A stretch of 64,000 bases of DNA from Pelomonas sp. Root1217 (GTDB taxonomy: Bacteria; Pseudomonadota; Gammaproteobacteria; Burkholderiales; Burkholderiaceae_C). Positions 46,862-55,058 of this stretch are shown in pieces. Positions within the stretch are counted from its first letter, which is position 1. The number at the start of each line of letters is the position of its first letter. The notes beneath the pieces are model-generated. The model worked only from the letters and a program-made list of their open reading frames with translations. It made no database searches and was not told where the DNA came from. A program made the translations under genes and the position numbers. The DNA lies in NCBI RefSeq assembly GCF_001425705.1, contig NZ_LMDC01000029.1:186001-250000 (forward strand), read 5' to 3'.

Positions 46862-47517
46862 GGGGAGGCCGTGGCTTCGAGCAGATACCCCAGGCCGCGC
46901 ACGGTGCGCACGGCCAAGCCGGAGCCTTCGAGCTTCTTGCGCAGGCGATGGATGTAGACCTCGATGGAGCCGCCCTCGTCGGCGCCCCAGGCCTCGACGA
47001 TCTGCGCCTTGGTGACGACGCGGTCGCGCTCGGCAAGCAGCAGGTCCAGCAGCGACCACTCGCGCGGGCTCAGCTCCAGCGGCTCGCCACCGATGCTGGC
47101 GCGGCGCGCGGCGCGGTCCAGGCTCAGGCGGCGCAATTGCTGGGTCTGCGAGGCCGGGCGGCCGCGGCGCAGCAGCGCGTGCAGGCGCGCCTCCAGCTCG
47201 GGGAAATCAAAGGGCTTGGTCAGGTAGTCGTCGGCACCGGCCTGCAGCCCCGCCACGCGGTGCTCCAGCGCGTCCAGCGCCGTCAGCACGAGGATGGGCA
47301 GGGTGCGGCCGGCCTCGCGCACGCGCTTGAGCACGGTCAGCCCGTCCACCATCGGCAGGCCGAGATCCAGGATGGCGATGTCGAAATCCTGCTTGCGCAG
47401 CAGGTACTCGGCGACGGCGCCGTTCTCGGCCCATTCGACCTTGAACGAGGCGTTCAACAACTGCTGCTGCAGCGCATCGGCCAGCAGGGCGTCGTCTTCG
47501 GCGAGCAGCAGGTTCAT
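46858..47517 (-). CDS. OmpR-family response regulator
   Basis: 219 residues. Receiver with LLLAEDDALLADALQQQL, phospho-aspartate in IAILDLGLPMVDGL and KPFDFPELEAR; winged-helix output with RRASIGGEPLELSPREWSLL and IEVYIHRLRKKLEGSG. Binds DNA when phosphorylated by the partner kinase. AT-rich repeats just upstream of its start are the likely target. Confidence 0.93.
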   Translation of the reverse strand: MNLLLAEDDALLADALQQQLLNASFKVEWAENGAVAEYLLRKQDFDIAILDLGLPMVDGLTVLKRVREAGRTLPILVLTALDALEHRVAGLQAGADDYLTKPFDFPELEARLHALLRRGRPASQTQQLRRLSLDRAARRASIGGEPLELSPREWSLLDLLLAERDRVVTKAQIVEAWGADEGGSIEVYIHRLRKKLEGSGLAVRTVRGLGYLLEATASP

Positions 47518-47550
47518 GGCTGCGGACTTTAGCGGCGGCGGCCCTTATGG

Positions 47551-47575
47551 TTAATACGATATTAAGTTTCTTAAT
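47551..47575. promoter_or_regulatory. Candidate OmpR-type operator between regulator and ABC binding protein
   Basis: Two overlapping inverted repeats, TTAATA-CGA-TATTAA (47551-47565) and ATTAAG-TTT-CTTAAT (47561-47575). On the - strand CTTAAT-ATCGT-ATTAA is also a near direct repeat with 11-base period, the arrangement used by QseB/PmrA-type regulators. It is a sharply AT-rich island in GC-rich DNA, between two diverging starts. Confidence 0.6.
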
Positions 47576-47594
47576 CATCGGTAATGATGCCGGG

Positions 47595-48824
47595 ATGCTC
47601 CGTGCCTGCGCCCTCGCCGCGTCCCTGCTTGCCGCCACGGCGCAGGCCGGCACGCCGACGGACGTCGTGCACTGGTGGACCTCGCCCGGCGAGACCGCCG
47701 CCAAGCAGGCCCTGGCCGAGGCCTACCGTGCCGCCGGCGGCCAGTGGCGCGAGCTGGCGGTGTCGGCATCGGAGCAGGCGCGGGCCATCGCGCTGGAGCG
47801 CATCGCCGCGGGCAACCCGCCGCTGGCGGCGCAGTTCAACCCAACGCGCGCACTCGTGCGACTGGCCCGCGACGGCCGGCTCAACGCCATCGACGACGTG
47901 TCCGCCCAGGGCAGCTGGACCGAGGTGCTGCCCGCCGTGCTGCTGGACGCCGTGAAGGTGGACGGCCATGTCTATGCCGCGCCCGTCAGCATCCACATGC
48001 CGGTGTGGCTGTGGAGCTCCAAGGCGGCCCTGGCCAAGGCCGGCGTGAAGGCCGAGCCGCGCAGCATGGACGAACTCTTCGCCGCGCTGGACAGGCTGCA
48101 GGCCGCGGGGCTGATCCCGCTGGCTCATGGCGGCCAGCCCTGGCAGGACCTGAACCTCTTCATCGCATTGCTGGCCAACCAGGGCGGCCGTGATCTCTAC
48201 CTGGCCGTGCTGCGCGACGGCGACACCGCGGCGGTGCAGGGCGAGGCCCTGCGCCAGGTGCTGCTCAGCTACAAGAAGCTGCGCCGTTATGTCGACCCCG
48301 CCTCGCCCGGGCGCAGCTGGGCCGACACGACGGCGCTGATCGTCAGCGGCCGCGCCGGGCTGCAGTTCATGGGCGACTGGGCCAAGGGCGAATTCGCCCA
48401 GGCCGGCCAGCAACCCGGGCGCGACTACGGCTGCGCGCCGGGCCTCTCGCCGCGCTCGCCCTACATCGTCAGCGGCGACGTGCTGCTCTTTCCCAAGGAC
48501 AGGGACGGCAGCGTCCGGCCTGCCCAAGCCTTGCTGGCCCGTGTCGCGACCGCCCCGGCCACGCAACTGGCCTTCAGCGCCCGCAAGGGCTCGGTGCCGG
48601 TGCGCACCGACCTCGACACGCGCACGCTGGACGCCTGTGCGCAGGCCGGCGCTGCCGCGCTGCGCGATGCCGGACGGCTGGTGGGCAACACCGAATTGCT
48701 GCTCGCGCCGCTGCAGCTGACGGCGCTCGAACGCGCCGTCAGCGACTATTGGAACCGCGACATCCCCGTGCAGACGGTCCAGCAGACCCTCGCCAAGATT
48801 CTGAAAACAGGAGACAAGCCTTGA
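47595..48824 (+). CDS. Sugar ABC transporter substrate-binding protein, GtsA-like
   Basis: 409 residues from the ATG at 47595; signal peptide of about 19 residues ending AQA. Mature N-terminus VVHWWTSPGETAAKQALAEA and later AAGNPPLAAQFNP match glucose/mannose binding proteins (GtsA type); AAPVSIHMPVWLWSSKAAL and GLQFMGDWAKGEF are further family segments. Periplasmic. The permeases that should follow are missing; the next gene is the ATPase. Divergent from the two-component pair. Confidence 0.85.
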   Translation: MLRACALAASLLAATAQAGTPTDVVHWWTSPGETAAKQALAEAYRAAGGQWRELAVSASEQARAIALERIAAGNPPLAAQFNPTRALVRLARDGRLNAIDDVSAQGSWTEVLPAVLLDAVKVDGHVYAAPVSIHMPVWLWSSKAALAKAGVKAEPRSMDELFAALDRLQAAGLIPLAHGGQPWQDLNLFIALLANQGGRDLYLAVLRDGDTAAVQGEALRQVLLSYKKLRRYVDPASPGRSWADTTALIVSGRAGLQFMGDWAKGEFAQAGQQPGRDYGCAPGLSPRSPYIVSGDVLLFPKDRDGSVRPAQALLARVATAPATQLAFSARKGSVPVRTDLDTRTLDACAQAGAAALRDAGRLVGNTELLLAPLQLTALERAVSDYWNRDIPVQTVQQTLAKILKTGDKP

Positions 48825-49888
48825 CCCGCGTACACATCCAGGACCTCAGCATCCGCTTCGGCACCCATGACGTCATCAAGGGGCTTGACCTCGACGTCCA
48901 CAGCGGCGAGTTCCTCGTGCTGCTCGGTCCCTCGGGCTGCGGCAAGTCGACGCTGCTGCACACCATCGCGGGCTTGAACCCGGTCAGCGGCGGCAGCATC
49001 CACATCGGCGAGCAGGACATGACCCGCGCCGAACCAAGCCAGCGCGGCGTGGGCATGGTGTTCCAGAGCTATGCGCTGTATCCGACCATGACGGTGAAGG
49101 AGAACCTCGCCTTCCCACTGAAGATGGCCAAGACGCCCAAGGCCGAGCTGGAGAAGCGCGTGGCCGCCGCGGCCGACATGCTGCAGCTGACCCCGCTGCT
49201 GGAGCGCCGCCCCGGCCAGCTGTCGGGCGGCCAGCGCCAGCGGGTCGCCATCGGCCGCGCCGTGGTGCGGGAAGCCAAGGTGCTGTTGCTGGACGAGCCC
49301 CTGTCCAACCTCGACGCCAAGCTGCGCACCGACCTGCGCCGTGAACTCAAGCTGCTGCACAGCCGCCTGGGCAACACCATGATCTACGTGACCCACGACC
49401 AGGTCGAGGCGATGACGCTGGCCACGCGCATCGTCGTCATGCATCAGGGCGTGATCCAGCAGATCGGCACGCCGGCCGAGGTCTACGAGAAGCCGAAGAA
49501 TCTGCGCGTGGCGGGCTTCGTGGGATCGCCGGCCATCAACCGCATCGAGGGCCAGGTCGGTGAAGGTGGCGTGTTCGCTTCACCCGCCTTCAGCCTGCCG
49601 CTGCCCGCCGTGCTTGCGGCGCGTCCACAGGGCGAGGTGCTGACGCTGGCCATCCGGCCGGAGAACGTGCGCGTCGGGCCAAGCGAAGCCTACGAGGCCG
49701 AGGTGCAGCTCGTCGAGCCGTTGGGCAACCAGCATGTTGTGTGGCTGAGCTGCTCCGGCTCGACTGTCTCTGCCGTGCTGCCGGGCCAGCCCGAGGTGCA
49801 GGAAAGCGCCAAGGTGAGGTTCGGCTTCGATGCGGAGAAGACGATGTGGTTCGATGCAGTGGGGGACAGGTTGCCGATCGGCGACTGA
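48821..49888 (+). CDS. Sugar ABC transporter ATPase, MalK/UgpC type
   Basis: 355 residues from a TTG start that overlaps the previous stop (TTGA), preceded by AGGAGA; the first residues are then TRVHIQDLSIRFG. Walker A GPSGCGKST, signature LSGGQRQRV, Walker B LLLDEPLSNLDAKLR, and a C-terminal TOBE/regulatory domain (LAIRPENVRVG, VEPLGNQHVVWL). Would drive one or more sugar permease pairs. No permease is nearby; two stand at 56.4-58.2 kb without an ATPase. Confidence 0.9.
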   Translation: MTRVHIQDLSIRFGTHDVIKGLDLDVHSGEFLVLLGPSGCGKSTLLHTIAGLNPVSGGSIHIGEQDMTRAEPSQRGVGMVFQSYALYPTMTVKENLAFPLKMAKTPKAELEKRVAAAADMLQLTPLLERRPGQLSGGQRQRVAIGRAVVREAKVLLLDEPLSNLDAKLRTDLRRELKLLHSRLGNTMIYVTHDQVEAMTLATRIVVMHQGVIQQIGTPAEVYEKPKNLRVAGFVGSPAINRIEGQVGEGGVFASPAFSLPLPAVLAARPQGEVLTLAIRPENVRVGPSEAYEAEVQLVEPLGNQHVVWLSCSGSTVSAVLPGQPEVQESAKVRFGFDAEKTMWFDAVGDRLPIGD

Positions 49889-49985
49889 CTCGCCAGCCGC
49901 GCCAGCGCAGCCGCGATGCTAGGGGTGCGATGCGGTCCCATTGATCCGTAGCATGGCCCATCGGCCTGCCGGCCGGGAGACAGTC

Positions 49986-51056
49986 ATGCACACAACGACT
50001 CATCGCATCCGTTTCGGCCAGCGCCTCGTCACGCTCGCCTTCTGGCTCGGCGCCCTTGCCGGCCCGGCCGCGGCGGCACAGTTGCAGGCCTATGCCGGCG
50101 CCGTGGGCGGCAGGGCCTCGGGCTTCGACTGCGGAACCATCGGCCCCACCCTCGACTACGGCGGGGTCTCCGGCATCAGGCTGCCGCTCGGCGGCTTTGC
50201 GGGCTGCAATCTGCAAGGCTCCATCGTCGACAAATCGTCTGCGGCCGGCCCACTGACCGCCCAGCAAAACGTCACGGCGACCTGGGCAGAGGGCGGCAGC
50301 TTCGTGGGCCAGGCCAACGCGCGAGCGAACTACGGCAACCTCGGCGAGGCCGCGACCGGCGCCATGACGGGGCCCACCAGCGCCCTGACGTTTCACCAGA
50401 CGGCGGGGTTCGCGCGTTACCAGGACACGATGACGCTCAATCGTCCCGGCATCGCCACCGGCACTCCCGGTACGGTGGACTTCGCCTTTCTTGTCGACGG
50501 CATCCTGAAGAGCCTGCCCAACCCGCCCTACTCCCAGCAAGCCGACATCGGTCTGGGCATCCGCGTAGGCAGCGGCATCGCCCCCGGTCGGGCGCCATGG
50601 TTCTCCTTCCTGGCGACGGTCGTCAGCGACGGCCTGCCTTTCGTGCGTGGTGGCAGCACCGGGCTGCCCGGCAGCTTCGTGCTCGCACCTGGCAGCCTGA
50701 GCGGCTCGGCCAACATCCTCAGCACGGCCAATTTCGCCATGCGCTGGGGCGAGCCTTTCGAGGTGGAGGTGGCCTTCATGGCGACCGTCGAGCCTTGCTG
50801 CTACGGCACGTCGCTCGCAGCGGAGTTCATGAGCACCGCGCGGCTGTCTGGAATTAGCGCCCAGGCCGCCGGCGTGGCTGTCACGGACTTCACAGTGTTG
50901 TCCGGCTCCGGCACCGCCTACGGGCCCGGCGGCCTGCTGCCCGTCCCTGAGCCGAGCGGCGTCATGCTTTGGACTGGCGGCTTGTTGATGCTCTACGGCA
51001 TGCGGCGGCGCATCGGGCGCAAGACTCAACCAGGCGGCCCGTCCATCCGAACCTGA
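49986..51056 (+). CDS. PEP-CTERM surface protein, unknown function
   Basis: 356 residues; signal peptide of about 30 residues ending AAA. The mature part is glycine/serine/threonine-rich, beta-type, with few cysteines (FDCGTIG, AGCNLQG, EPCCYG). It ends PVPEPSGVMLWTGGLLMLYG then MRRRIGRK: PEP motif, helix and basic tail. Exported and probably exosortase-processed. No family recognised for the body. Start at 49986 follows CCGGGAGAC; an ATG at 49956 is possible. Confidence 0.8.
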   Translation: MHTTTHRIRFGQRLVTLAFWLGALAGPAAAAQLQAYAGAVGGRASGFDCGTIGPTLDYGGVSGIRLPLGGFAGCNLQGSIVDKSSAAGPLTAQQNVTATWAEGGSFVGQANARANYGNLGEAATGAMTGPTSALTFHQTAGFARYQDTMTLNRPGIATGTPGTVDFAFLVDGILKSLPNPPYSQQADIGLGIRVGSGIAPGRAPWFSFLATVVSDGLPFVRGGSTGLPGSFVLAPGSLSGSANILSTANFAMRWGEPFEVEVAFMATVEPCCYGTSLAAEFMSTARLSGISAQAAGVAVTDFTVLSGSGTAYGPGGLLPVPEPSGVMLWTGGLLMLYGMRRRIGRKTQPGGPSIRT

Positions 51057-51071
51057 ATCGACTTGGACATT

Positions 51072-51094
51072 GCCGGTCTGACGGTCTGACCGGC
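51072..51094. terminator. Hairpin between converging genes
   Basis: GCCGGTC, nine-base loop, GACCGGC, in the 44-base gap between the PEP-CTERM gene and the convergent outer-membrane-like gene. No T tract; a weak bidirectional terminator at best. Confidence 0.4.
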
Positions 51095-51100
51095 CGCCGA

Positions 51101-52624
51101 TCAACGCGTCGGTATCGAGAAGCGGTAGTCCAGCCCCAACGCCACGTTGGCGGCCTTGAACTGCCCGCCGCCGGCGCTACGCGCCTCGATGCGGCCGACG
51201 CTGAAGTTCAAGGCCAGCCGCTCATCCAGCAGCCAGCGCACACCGGCGTTGGCCTTGGCGGCCTTGCCGTGCACATTGGCGCCGGCCAGCAATTGGCCAT
51301 AGGCCTGCAGGCGCTCGCCCGGCCCTGCCAGCGTCTGCACGCCCAGGCCGCCCAGGATCTCGGCGTAACCGGGGTAGCCGAGGTAGGCGTTGTAGGCCGC
51401 AGAAGCCTGCAGCGGCAGGTACCAGCGCTGCCCTGTGGGGATGTCGAGTTGCAGGCCCAGCATCTGCAGCGACGGCCTGTCGGTACCGCGGTAGCTCAGA
51501 TGCAGGTCGGTCTGATGCAGCACCGACAGGCGCAGGCCCTGGTAACGGGCCGGGCCGGTCGCTTCGGCGCTGCGCCCTGAACGCAGATGGTGGGTCAGGC
51601 TCAGGCCCCAGGTCTGGTTGCGCGAGCTGCCTTTGGGTGCCGTCATGGTGCCGACGGAAAGCGCCACACCGAGGTCTCGGGTCAGCGAATACTCCGCCGC
51701 CAGCTTGGGATAGACCAGCAAGCCCGAACCGGTGTCGATCACATCCGACGAATAGCCGCCCGAGCCCAGGCCGAGTTGCCCGTACAGCGTCAGGTCGGCT
51801 GCGACTCGCCAGCGCTGGCCCACGCCGCCCAACAACTGGTTGTACAGCGGCAGGCCGCTGTAGCCCATGGCCAGGGCGGCGAACCAGTAAGTGTCGGCCG
51901 CAAAGAAATGCGCGATCTGCAGGTCGGCCAGGCGCACCGTGTTCTTGTTGGAACCTTGCGGCGACCGCTGCCGGTAGTTGTCGAGCGACAGCGTCAGCAT
52001 GTTCTCGCCCATCTCCACGCCGGCACCCTGGTCGTCCGCGGGTGACAGGGGCTGGCCATGACGATCGAACGGGCCCGTGAGGTAGCTCAACGGCACTTCC
52101 AGCAGCAGGCTGGCCTGGGTACCGTCGATGATGGCCCGGCGGAATTTCAATCGCGAGACCGTGGCGCCCAGCGTTAAGCCGCCGAAGTCATAACCCACGC
52201 CGGCGTAACCCTTGGCAAAGCCGCCACTGCCCGACAGCAGCTTGCTGTGCTCGACGCTGCGCCCACCGCCGCCGCCGCCAGCCGACAGGCCGGCCAGCGC
52301 AAACACCGGCCCCGCCAGCGGGCGCCTGAGGTGCACGCCCAGGTCCGCAGCCACAAAGCCGCCATAAGCGCCACTGACGAGAGGCGCATGGAAGCCACCG
52401 CCCACGTAGACGCCCTCAAGCACCTTCTGGTAGGCATGAAAGCCCAGCAGGTCGATGGCCCGGTCGCCCGGCACCTTGACGGTCTGGTATTCGACAGTCA
52501 GCAGGGCCTCGTTGCGGCGCAGCTCAGTGGGCTCGGGGTGTTGGGCGGCGGCGTGTCCTGCGCACAGGCACAGGGTTAGGCAGAGCGTGGTGATGGGGCG
52601 GAGGTGGAACGGCGTGCAAGGCAT
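51101..52624 (-). CDS. Beta-rich envelope protein built of three repeats
   Basis: 507 residues, not recognised. Signal peptide of about 27 residues ending AAA, then three units of about 140 residues (roughly 41-182, 207-347, 365-502). They share an opening hydrophobic strand, a SGAYGGF / SGLPLYNQLLGG / LGYPGYAEILGG block, a central ALAGLSAG / YGQLGLGSGG / YGQLLAGANV block, and LGATVSRLKF / VALSVGTM / ALNFSVGRIE near the end. Alternating hydrophobic residues and no cysteine in the mature part suggest an outer-membrane barrel or stack of small barrels. Start at 52624 is the first with a signal peptide. Confidence 0.7.
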   Translation of the reverse strand: MPCTPFHLRPITTLCLTLCLCAGHAAAQHPEPTELRRNEALLTVEYQTVKVPGDRAIDLLGFHAYQKVLEGVYVGGGFHAPLVSGAYGGFVAADLGVHLRRPLAGPVFALAGLSAGGGGGGRSVEHSKLLSGSGGFAKGYAGVGYDFGGLTLGATVSRLKFRRAIIDGTQASLLLEVPLSYLTGPFDRHGQPLSPADDQGAGVEMGENMLTLSLDNYRQRSPQGSNKNTVRLADLQIAHFFAADTYWFAALAMGYSGLPLYNQLLGGVGQRWRVAADLTLYGQLGLGSGGYSSDVIDTGSGLLVYPKLAAEYSLTRDLGVALSVGTMTAPKGSSRNQTWGLSLTHHLRSGRSAEATGPARYQGLRLSVLHQTDLHLSYRGTDRPSLQMLGLQLDIPTGQRWYLPLQASAAYNAYLGYPGYAEILGGLGVQTLAGPGERLQAYGQLLAGANVHGKAAKANAGVRWLLDERLALNFSVGRIEARSAGGGQFKAANVALGLDYRFSIPTR

Positions 52625-52685
52625 GCGGTGGAACGGCGTCTGGACCGGCCGCAGTGTCGCTGCGGACGACGGCACGAGCGCGACG

Positions 52686-53444
52686 TCAGGGCAAGGCACG
52701 CCTTTCGTAGTCCTCGGCGATCCTTTTCGCGGCGCGTGAGCGGATCTGCTCCAGCTCGCCGCTGGCCGCCATGCCACGCAGGGTTTCCTCGATCCGTGGC
52801 AGCAATTCCGCATGCCGCATGTGCAGGAAGTGGTAAAGCGGAATGCGCTGCAGCGGCGGATCGAGCGGGTGCACCTCGCCCTGCAGCCCCAGCTGCTGCA
52901 GGATGAGCATGCCGCTCAGGCGGTCGTTGACGGCCACGTCGACGCGCTCCGCGGCGACCATGCGCATGAGGGCTTCCATCGAAGGGACTGCCGTCACGCG
53001 GGCCATGCCCTGGGTTCCCGCCTCGGAGGAGCCCACGCCCCGCACGATGCCGACCTGATAGGCCGCAATGGAGGGCCAGCCCTGGACCTTGAAATCCAGC
53101 TTCTTCACGAAGGCGGCCGGCTCGATGTAGTTGATCGAGGGCCGGACAGCCAGCAGCGTCGGGTACTGCACCTCGACGTTCAGGATGCGCTGGACCTCGC
53201 CATCCAGGCGCCCCTCGCTGGATTCGAGCAGCGAGCGCAGGGCCGGCACGGCGACGAACTGCAGCTCGATGCCCAGCCGTGCGTAGGCGACTTTGAGGAT
53301 TTCGCTGCCGATGCGCTGATCGGGCACGCCATCCAGCCTGGCCAGCCGCAGGGTGGACGGCACCGCGCCCGCAGCGCCGGCGTCCAAGGCCATCGCTGAC
53401 AGGACGGTGCAAAGGATGCGCAGCGGCTGGCGGATGGCGACCAC
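52686..53444 (-). CDS. Orphan periplasmic solute-binding-like protein
   Basis: 252 residues from a GTG at 53444, placed 3 bases after AGGAGGAACC-type ribosome site; an ATG at 53486 would add a poor leader. Signal peptide-like start (LRILCTVLSAMALDAGAAGA). Family-3-like binding fold: LRLARLDGVPDQRIGSEILK, YIEPAAFVKKLDFKVQGW and VDVAVNDRLSGMLILQQLG. No transporter nearby. Such orphan proteins may sense a solute or assist the neighbouring envelope protein; the ligand is unknown. Confidence 0.7.
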   Translation of the reverse strand: MVAIRQPLRILCTVLSAMALDAGAAGAVPSTLRLARLDGVPDQRIGSEILKVAYARLGIELQFVAVPALRSLLESSEGRLDGEVQRILNVEVQYPTLLAVRPSINYIEPAAFVKKLDFKVQGWPSIAAYQVGIVRGVGSSEAGTQGMARVTAVPSMEALMRMVAAERVDVAVNDRLSGMLILQQLGLQGEVHPLDPPLQRIPLYHFLHMRHAELLPRIEETLRGMAASGELEQIRSRAAKRIAEDYERRALP

Positions 53445-53586
53445 GGTTCCTCCTGGGTCGGCTGTTTCGCCGGGGCCCCTGGGCAAGGCTGCGGACGATC
53501 AGCGCGATCTAAAGGCCGCTGACATGCTACGCATCTTTGCTGCCCGCTGGCGCAAGAAACAGTTCGTCAGCGCCCAGGCGGCCGCT

Positions 53587-54138
53587 TCACTGCGACGGTG
53601 CGGAGGCCGCCTGCTCGGGCAGGGGCACCGCCCAGGCAAACCCTTCGACGCCGCGGGCGAAGGCGTCGGACAGCTCACTGTAGGGGCTGTCCGGCGGCGC
53701 TTTCAGCAGCGCGATGAGGCGGTAGCCGTCCTTCACGGCCACATAGCTGACGGCCCGCAGGCCGTTGGGCAGCTTGCCCTCGTAGCGGCCGCCTTCCACG
53801 CCGCCGACCAGCACCGGCCTGGCGGCGTCGCGGGTCAGCTTCTTGTCAAAGGGGTTGCCGATCTTGACCGCGCCGTCCAACGGGTCGTAGGGCCTGGCCG
53901 GATCAGGCGCTGCATGGCTCCACACGACGATGAAGACGGCCTTGGGATCGTCGGCGCGCGAGTAGACCGCCATGCCCGTCGGCTTGCCGGCCTTGTCGGG
54001 CTTCTCCTCGCGGTTGACCACCGTCACGCCGTCGGGCGCATTGAAGCTGCCGAAAGCGGTCTTCACCTCAGCGGCTTGTGCGGCCGCAGCGCTGGCCAAG
54101 CTGGCGGTGAGGCTCAGGGCGGAAAGCAGGCGACGCAT
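53587..54138 (-). CDS. Secreted protein of unknown function
   Basis: 183 residues; signal peptide of about 23 residues ending QAA. Mature part: FGSFNAPDGVTVVNREEKPD, AVFIVVWSHAAPDPARPYDP, and GLRAVSYVAVKDGYRLIALL. No family recognised. It follows GH16 by two bases in the same direction, so it probably belongs to the beta-glucan operon end. Confidence 0.75.
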   Translation of the reverse strand: MRRLLSALSLTASLASAAAAQAAEVKTAFGSFNAPDGVTVVNREEKPDKAGKPTGMAVYSRADDPKAVFIVVWSHAAPDPARPYDPLDGAVKIGNPFDKKLTRDAARPVLVGGVEGGRYEGKLPNGLRAVSYVAVKDGYRLIALLKAPPDSPYSELSDAFARGVEGFAWAVPLPEQAASAPSQ

Positions 54139-54140
54139 GG

Positions 54141-55028
54141 TCAGTTTTCCTTGTAGATCCTGACCCAGTCCACCTTCATTTGTGCCGGCAGTGGCGTCGT
54201 GGCGTCCGGTGCGCCGGGCCAGTCGCCGCCGACGGCGAGGTTGAGGATGACGAAAAAGGGCTTCTCGAACACCCAGGTGCCGCCAGCCGGCAGCAGCGCG
54301 GGCGTCAGGCGGTGGTAGTCGACGCCGTCGACCTGCCAGAGGATCTCGTTGGGCCGCTTGATGATGGTGTAGGTGTGGAAGTCATCCGCCACCGGCTTGC
54401 CGAAGTCGTAGGGCTTGCCGACGCCCTGGGCACCCGAGTACCCGGGGCCGTGCAGCGTGCCGTAGGTGGTGTTCGGCGTCTTGCCGATGAACTCCATGAT
54501 GTCGATCTCGCCCGACTTCGGCCAGCCGGCCGTCGCCAGGTCGGTGCCCAGCGCCCAGAAGGCCGGCCAGATGCCTTGGCCGGAGGGCAGCTTCATGCGC
54601 GCCTCGACCTTGCCGTAGGTGAAGCCGACCTTGCCATTGGTGTGGATGCGCGCCGACGTGTAGTCACACGGCTTGGCGTTCCAGCACGGTCCCGGGTTGC
54701 TGGCCTTCTCGGCGGTGATGACGAGCATGCCGCTGCCGTCCATCTGGGCGTTGCGGGCGCTGGACGTGTAGTACTGGAACTCGTGGTTGCCCCAACCGCT
54801 GTTCTCGGCGTTGCCGAGGTCGTAGTTCCAGTTGGCGGCCTTGGGCACGCTGCCGGCGGCACCGTCGAACTCGTCGCTCCAGACCAGGGTCCAGCTGTTC
54901 GATGGTGCGGGTGCTGGAGCCGGCGCAGCGGTGGCCGAACCGCCACCACCGCCGCAGGCCGTCAGCGCGAAGGCGATGGCCGGCAGCACGCGGCGCCAGG
55001 GGCTGGGGGCGGGAGTGATGTGCTTCAT
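54141..55028 (-). CDS. GH16 endo-beta-glucanase (laminarinase type), lipoprotein
   Basis: 295 residues from the ATG at 55028. Lipoprotein signal with lipobox LTAC, then GGGGG and a proline/alanine linker. GH16 core starts WTLVWSDEFDG; catalytic motif GEIDIMEFIG with both glutamates; GKVEARMKLPSGQGIWPAFW and IKRPNEILWQVDG follow family pattern. Hydrolyses internal beta-1,3(1,4)-glucan links, giving oligosaccharides for the GH1 enzyme and the transporter upstream in the operon. Confidence 0.93.
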   Translation of the reverse strand: MKHITPAPSPWRRVLPAIAFALTACGGGGGSATAAPAPAPAPSNSWTLVWSDEFDGAAGSVPKAANWNYDLGNAENSGWGNHEFQYYTSSARNAQMDGSGMLVITAEKASNPGPCWNAKPCDYTSARIHTNGKVGFTYGKVEARMKLPSGQGIWPAFWALGTDLATAGWPKSGEIDIMEFIGKTPNTTYGTLHGPGYSGAQGVGKPYDFGKPVADDFHTYTIIKRPNEILWQVDGVDYHRLTPALLPAGGTWVFEKPFFVILNLAVGGDWPGAPDATTPLPAQMKVDWVRIYKEN

Positions 55029-55058
55029 GTTTGTCTCCATCTTGTTTTGAGAACTTGC

